Source: Anaerolineales bacterium
GTDB lineage: Bacteria > Chloroflexota > Anaerolineae > Anaerolineales > VGOW01
DNA: 7,628 nt
Direction of reading: 5' to 3'
NCBI GenBank assembly: GCA_919901875.1
Contig: CAKKQG010000373.1
Location: 1 to 7,628 of the forward strand
In this document: in pieces, positions 5,428 to 7,628 of the stretch
How the letters are laid out: every line of letters begins with the position of its first letter
Position numbering within the stretch: position 1 is the first letter of the stretch
Translations under genes and position numbers: made by a program
Notes under the pieces: generated by a model
What the model was told of the DNA's origin: nothing
The model's input: the letters and a program-made list of their open reading frames with translations, nothing else
Databases searched by the model: none

Positions 5428-6813
5428 ATGATTTCCTCTCCTCCTCCTAATAGCAATAGAACCGACCCGACGCGGGTGAAGACGGGAGCGTTGCCGGCTA
5501 TTAAACAGACCTCGCCCTTTGTCTTGAGCCGCCAAGCCGCGGCTCAATCGAAGACGGGTAGATTGGTCACCAATGCTCCGTTGGCGACCCATCAACACAC
5601 GATTTTAATTGTTGACGACGAGATGAAAACCCGGCAATTGCTGGAGACGATCTTTAGGCAAGATGGGTATCAGGTCATCACCGCCCATTCCGCCGAGGAA
5701 GCGTTACAAGGTCTGACAGGGCAGGACGTATCGTTGGTGATCAGCGACGACAACTTGCCCGGAATGTCCGGCACGGAGTTCCTCAAACGAGTGCGTCAGG
5801 ATTTTCCGAATGCCTTTCGCTTGTTGCTCGCGGCCTCAAACGATTTGCGCGTGGCGGTCAATGCCATCAACGAAGGGCACATCTTCTATTACATTACCAA
5901 GCCGTGGAATGATGACGAACTCAAAATGGTGGTTCGCAATGCTTTGCAGCGCTACGAGTTGGGGTTAGATGAGCGCCGCTTGCGCGCTTTGATTGTGCAG
6001 CAGTCGAATGCCTTGCGCACTTCGAATGAATTGCTGGAGCAGAAGGTGCAAGAGCGCACGGCGGAAGTGGAAGCGAATAATCGCGCGCTCGAAACGACGT
6101 TGGTGCAGATGGTGCAAACGCTGCATGGTTTGTTGGAGGCGCACGGCATCGGGCAGAAAGGACATTCGATGCGCGTCAGCGAGGGGTGCGATTGGGTTGC
6201 GGCGCGGCTGGGGTTGGGGCAGGCTCAACGGTTGGAGATTCAAATGGCGGCCTCCCTGCATGATCTGGGCAAGGTGAGCTTGCCTCAAGAGATTTTGAAA
6301 AAGAATCCGCTTTCGTTTTCGCGGGCTGAAGCGGCGATGTACCGCGAGTTCCCCATGTTGGGACAATCGTTGCTTTCGAATATCAAATTACTGGAGGGGG
6401 TGGGGAAGACCATCTATCATCAACGCGAGTGGTATAACGGCACGGGCTATCCGGCCGGTTTGAGCGGAGACAACATTCCGTTAGGGTCGCGCATTATCGC
6501 GGTGATAGATTGGTACGAGGAACGACATGATTATGAGGACATTCAACGGAACGTGGGGCATCGCTTTGACCCTAATGTCGTAAAGGTCTTCGGCGAATAT
6601 CTGGAAATGACTTCGACCTCGGATAATAATTCGTCGCTCGCCTTGTTGCCGGACCGTTTGCAGGAAGGGATGATGATCACCGATGACGTCTACACCGGGC
6701 GAGGGCTGTTGTTGGTGACGCGTGGCAAGGTGGTGGATAAGGCGACGTTAGAAAAGATTCGCAACTTTAACGCCGTGGACCCTATTGTCGGAACGATCTA
6801 TGTGCGTAAATAA
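5428..6813 (+). CDS. Response regulator with degenerate HD-GYP domain
   Basis: The 461-residue protein has a disordered, Pro/Ser/Thr-rich leader (1-55), a receiver (57-175), a coiled-coil signalling helix (180-235, with KVQERTAEVE) and an HD-GYP-type domain (235-390). A C-terminal module (404-461) is seen in related RpfG-like proteins. The receiver keeps D63/D64, acceptor D107 and K158, but Ala135 replaces the usual switch Thr. The HD core H278-D279, H246 and D361 remain. Aligned with the intact paralogue upstream, however, the first Glu is Gly, the HP histidine is Phe308, the HH pair is Q332-R333, DxxDA is DxxEE, and about 13 residues are missing after it. GTGYP persists. Catalysis is therefore doubtful; it may bind c-di-GMP or partners. 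It starts 3 nt after csrA, with AAGGTGG at 5410-5416 upstream. Confidence 0.88.
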   Translation: MISSPPPNSNRTDPTRVKTGALPAIKQTSPFVLSRQAAAQSKTGRLVTNAPLATHQHTILIVDDEMKTRQLLETIFRQDGYQVITAHSAEEALQGLTGQDVSLVISDDNLPGMSGTEFLKRVRQDFPNAFRLLLAASNDLRVAVNAINEGHIFYYITKPWNDDELKMVVRNALQRYELGLDERRLRALIVQQSNALRTSNELLEQKVQERTAEVEANNRALETTLVQMVQTLHGLLEAHGIGQKGHSMRVSEGCDWVAARLGLGQAQRLEIQMAASLHDLGKVSLPQEILKKNPLSFSRAEAAMYREFPMLGQSLLSNIKLLEGVGKTIYHQREWYNGTGYPAGLSGDNIPLGSRIIAVIDWYEERHDYEDIQRNVGHRFDPNVVKVFGEYLEMTSTSDNNSSLALLPDRLQEGMMITDDVYTGRGLLLVTRGKVVDKATLEKIRNFNAVDPIVGTIYVRK

Positions 6814-7141
6814 AATTTGTCAGTGGCGATGGGTGATGGTGTTGTGCCTGCTATTTTTAAGCGCGTGCGCCAGCAATCCGCGCCCGCCGACATCGGCCCG
6901 TTTCGTGACGGGAGCGCAAGTGCGGGTGGTGTCCGACACGCCGAGCGCCATTTTATTTACGGCCTGCGGTTCGCGCTTTAGCGGCATGGCGGGCGTGGCG
7001 AATTCCGGCGACGAAGCAGTGGTGTTAAAGAGCGAGTATTGCAGCGGCGCGTGGTGGTATCAAGTGCAAGTGACGGCGCTGAAGAACGAGAAGTGGCAAG
7101 GGATTGGCTGGTTGGCGGAAGAGTCGTTGCGGGTTAAGTGA
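6800..7141 (+). CDS. Small lipoprotein with probable SH3-like domain
   Basis: No specific family is recognised. From ATG 6800 the product is 113 residues. It has a basic n-region (K5, R10), a hydrophobic core (12-20) and the lipobox LSAC ending at Cys23, so it should be lipidated and anchored outside the cytoplasmic membrane. After a Pro/Ser linker, residues about 35-113 show spacing like bacterial SH3 (SH3b) domains: an early VRVVS strand, WWYQVQV, and a closing GIGWLAEESLRV. SH3b domains often bind cell-wall peptides; here the role is unknown. An upstream TTG (6785) and an internal ATG (6836) are less convincing starts; the latter would drop all n-region charge. It overlaps the preceding regulator by 14 bases and is followed by a terminator, so it is the last gene of the flagellar unit. 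Confidence 0.75.
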   Translation: MCVNKICQWRWVMVLCLLFLSACASNPRPPTSARFVTGAQVRVVSDTPSAILFTACGSRFSGMAGVANSGDEAVVLKSEYCSGAWWYQVQVTALKNEKWQGIGWLAEESLRVK

Positions 7142-7153
7142 TGACGATTAATT

Positions 7154-7197
7154 AAAAAAAAACCGACACGGCGTAAGTAGCCGCGTCGGTTTTTTTA
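7154..7197. terminator. Bidirectional factor-independent terminator
   Basis: The arms ACCGACACGGC (7162-7172) and GCCGCGTCGGT (7180-7190) pair with one A-C mismatch around a 7-nt loop. The stem is extended by A-run/T-run pairing. Seven T (7190-7196) follow on the plus strand and nine A precede (7154-7162), which read as T on the minus strand. It can therefore stop the flagellar transcript and the convergent hicAB transcript. Confidence 0.93.
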
Positions 7198-7241
7198 AAT
7201 TGGACTTTAACTACAACAGTCCTGTCTGTTTCCGATAATGT

Positions 7242-7571
7242 CTACTTGTTTTTAAGCGCTGTTTGTAAAACTTCTGTAACCCAACCATTCAGGCTCTTGT
7301 CTTTTAGTTTTGCCTGAATATAGGCTTTGCGATGTAACTCGGCCGGCAAGCGAATAACAAACTTTCCCGAAAACGGCTTTTCAGGTGATTCATTGCGTTG
7401 AGAGCAGAAATCAAGATAATCATCAACCGATTCTCGAAATGCCTTTTGAACTTCATCAACGCTTGCGCCTTCAAAAGTAATCACATCACGGACATTGATA
7501 ACCTCCCCGTACAAAATGCCCGCTTCATCGTCAATTTCAACTTTACCGATATAACCTTTATATTCCATCAT
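7242..7571 (-). CDS. hicB: HicB-family antitoxin
   Basis: HicB antitoxins bind and neutralise the HicA mRNA-cleaving toxin and, through a DNA-binding domain, repress their own operon. The 109-residue product has an N-terminal partial RNase H-like fold (about 1-60; YKGYIGKVEIDDEAG, then DVITFEGASVDEV and a YLDFC helix). Its C-terminal ribbon-helix-helix part (about 70-105) contains GKFVIRLPAELHRKA and LNGWVTEVL. The start at 7571 is preferred over the adjacent ATG at 7568 because CAGGAG (7579-7584 on the minus strand) lies 7 nt upstream. It overlaps the hicA stop by ATGA, so the two are co-translated. Base composition is AT-rich: 22 of 60 G+C at 7261-7320, against 36 of 60 at 6121-6180 in the flagellar part. 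This suggests separate acquisition. Confidence 0.9.
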   Translation of the reverse strand: MMEYKGYIGKVEIDDEAGILYGEVINVRDVITFEGASVDEVQKAFRESVDDYLDFCSQRNESPEKPFSGKFVIRLPAELHRKAYIQAKLKDKSLNGWVTEVLQTALKNK

Positions 7572-7628
7572 GGTTTTACTCCTGCCGCTTCAAGAAACCT
7601 GCGAACAGACTTGACTGCGCCTTTGTTA
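7568..7628 (-). CDS. hicA: HicA-family toxin, C-terminal 19 codons only (cut by window edge)
   Basis: Read on the minus strand into the window, the frame gives 19 residues, NKGAVKSVRRFLEAAGVKP, then TGA at 7570-7568. This resembles the ending of one HicA subgroup, in which a VRxxREFLExxGVKP-like tail follows the double-stranded-RNA-binding-like fold. The stop overlaps the hicB start, and the hicB ribosome binding site lies inside it, as expected for hicA-hicB order. The catalytic His region lies outside the window, so activity cannot be judged. The frame is too short to stand alone; the call depends on the tail and the neighbour. Confidence 0.75.
   Translation of the reverse strand, partial: NKGAVKSVRRFLEAAGVKP

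Noticed and set aside
6785..6799. TTG 6785 as the lipoprotein start
   Set aside because: It lacks a ribosome binding site at good spacing and adds nothing to the signal peptide; ATG 6800 gives a normal n-region.

Overview
The window carries a late flagellar gene cluster read left to right. Three palindromic, mobile-looking repeats interrupt it, and a convergent HicAB-type toxin-antitoxin locus on the minus strand bounds it. The genes fit a motile bacterium that uses the FliW-CsrA flagellin control circuit, with moderately GC-rich DNA in the flagellar part. The palindromic repeat style (an ATTCG-rich element, a GTCATTGCGAG element, a CCGAGTTCTT element) recalls, from memory, Chloroflexota/Anaerolineae genomes. 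That assignment is low confidence; the protein families alone do not fix the phylum.

Layout: 1-253 is non-coding and holds a ~132-bp imperfect palindrome followed by a sigma-28 promoter that matches the textbook consensus exactly (TAAAGTTT-N11-GCCGATAA). Then come flgM (anti-sigma-28), flgN (export chaperone), a gap with a 24-bp tandem repeat plus hairpin, flgK (hook-filament junction protein), a REC-HD-GYP response regulator that overlaps both neighbours, and flgL (second junction protein). A 112-bp palindromic element, flanked by a perfect 8-bp direct repeat, lies between flgL and fliW. After it come fliW, csrA (overlapping fliW), a second REC-HD-GYP protein with a degraded metal site, and a small lipoprotein with a probable SH3-like domain. 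A strong bidirectional terminator at 7154-7197 ends the unit. The minus strand then carries hicB and the last 19 codons of hicA, in visibly AT-richer DNA.

How the genes work together: sigma-28 would switch on flgM (its own inhibitor), flgN and the junction proteins FlgK and FlgL, so the feedback loop of late flagellar expression starts here. FlgN escorts FlgK and FlgL to the export gate. FliW and CsrA would set flagellin translation. The two HD-GYP regulators point to c-di-GMP control of motility: the first looks like an active phosphodiesterase, the second like a non-enzymatic or altered relative.

Points most worth a second look: the insertion with a target-site duplication that split an apparently tight flgL-fliW junction (21 nt when restored); the intact/degenerate HD-GYP pair; possible CsrA sites over the flgK and fliW ribosome binding sites; and repeats occupying every sizeable gap of the flagellar cluster.
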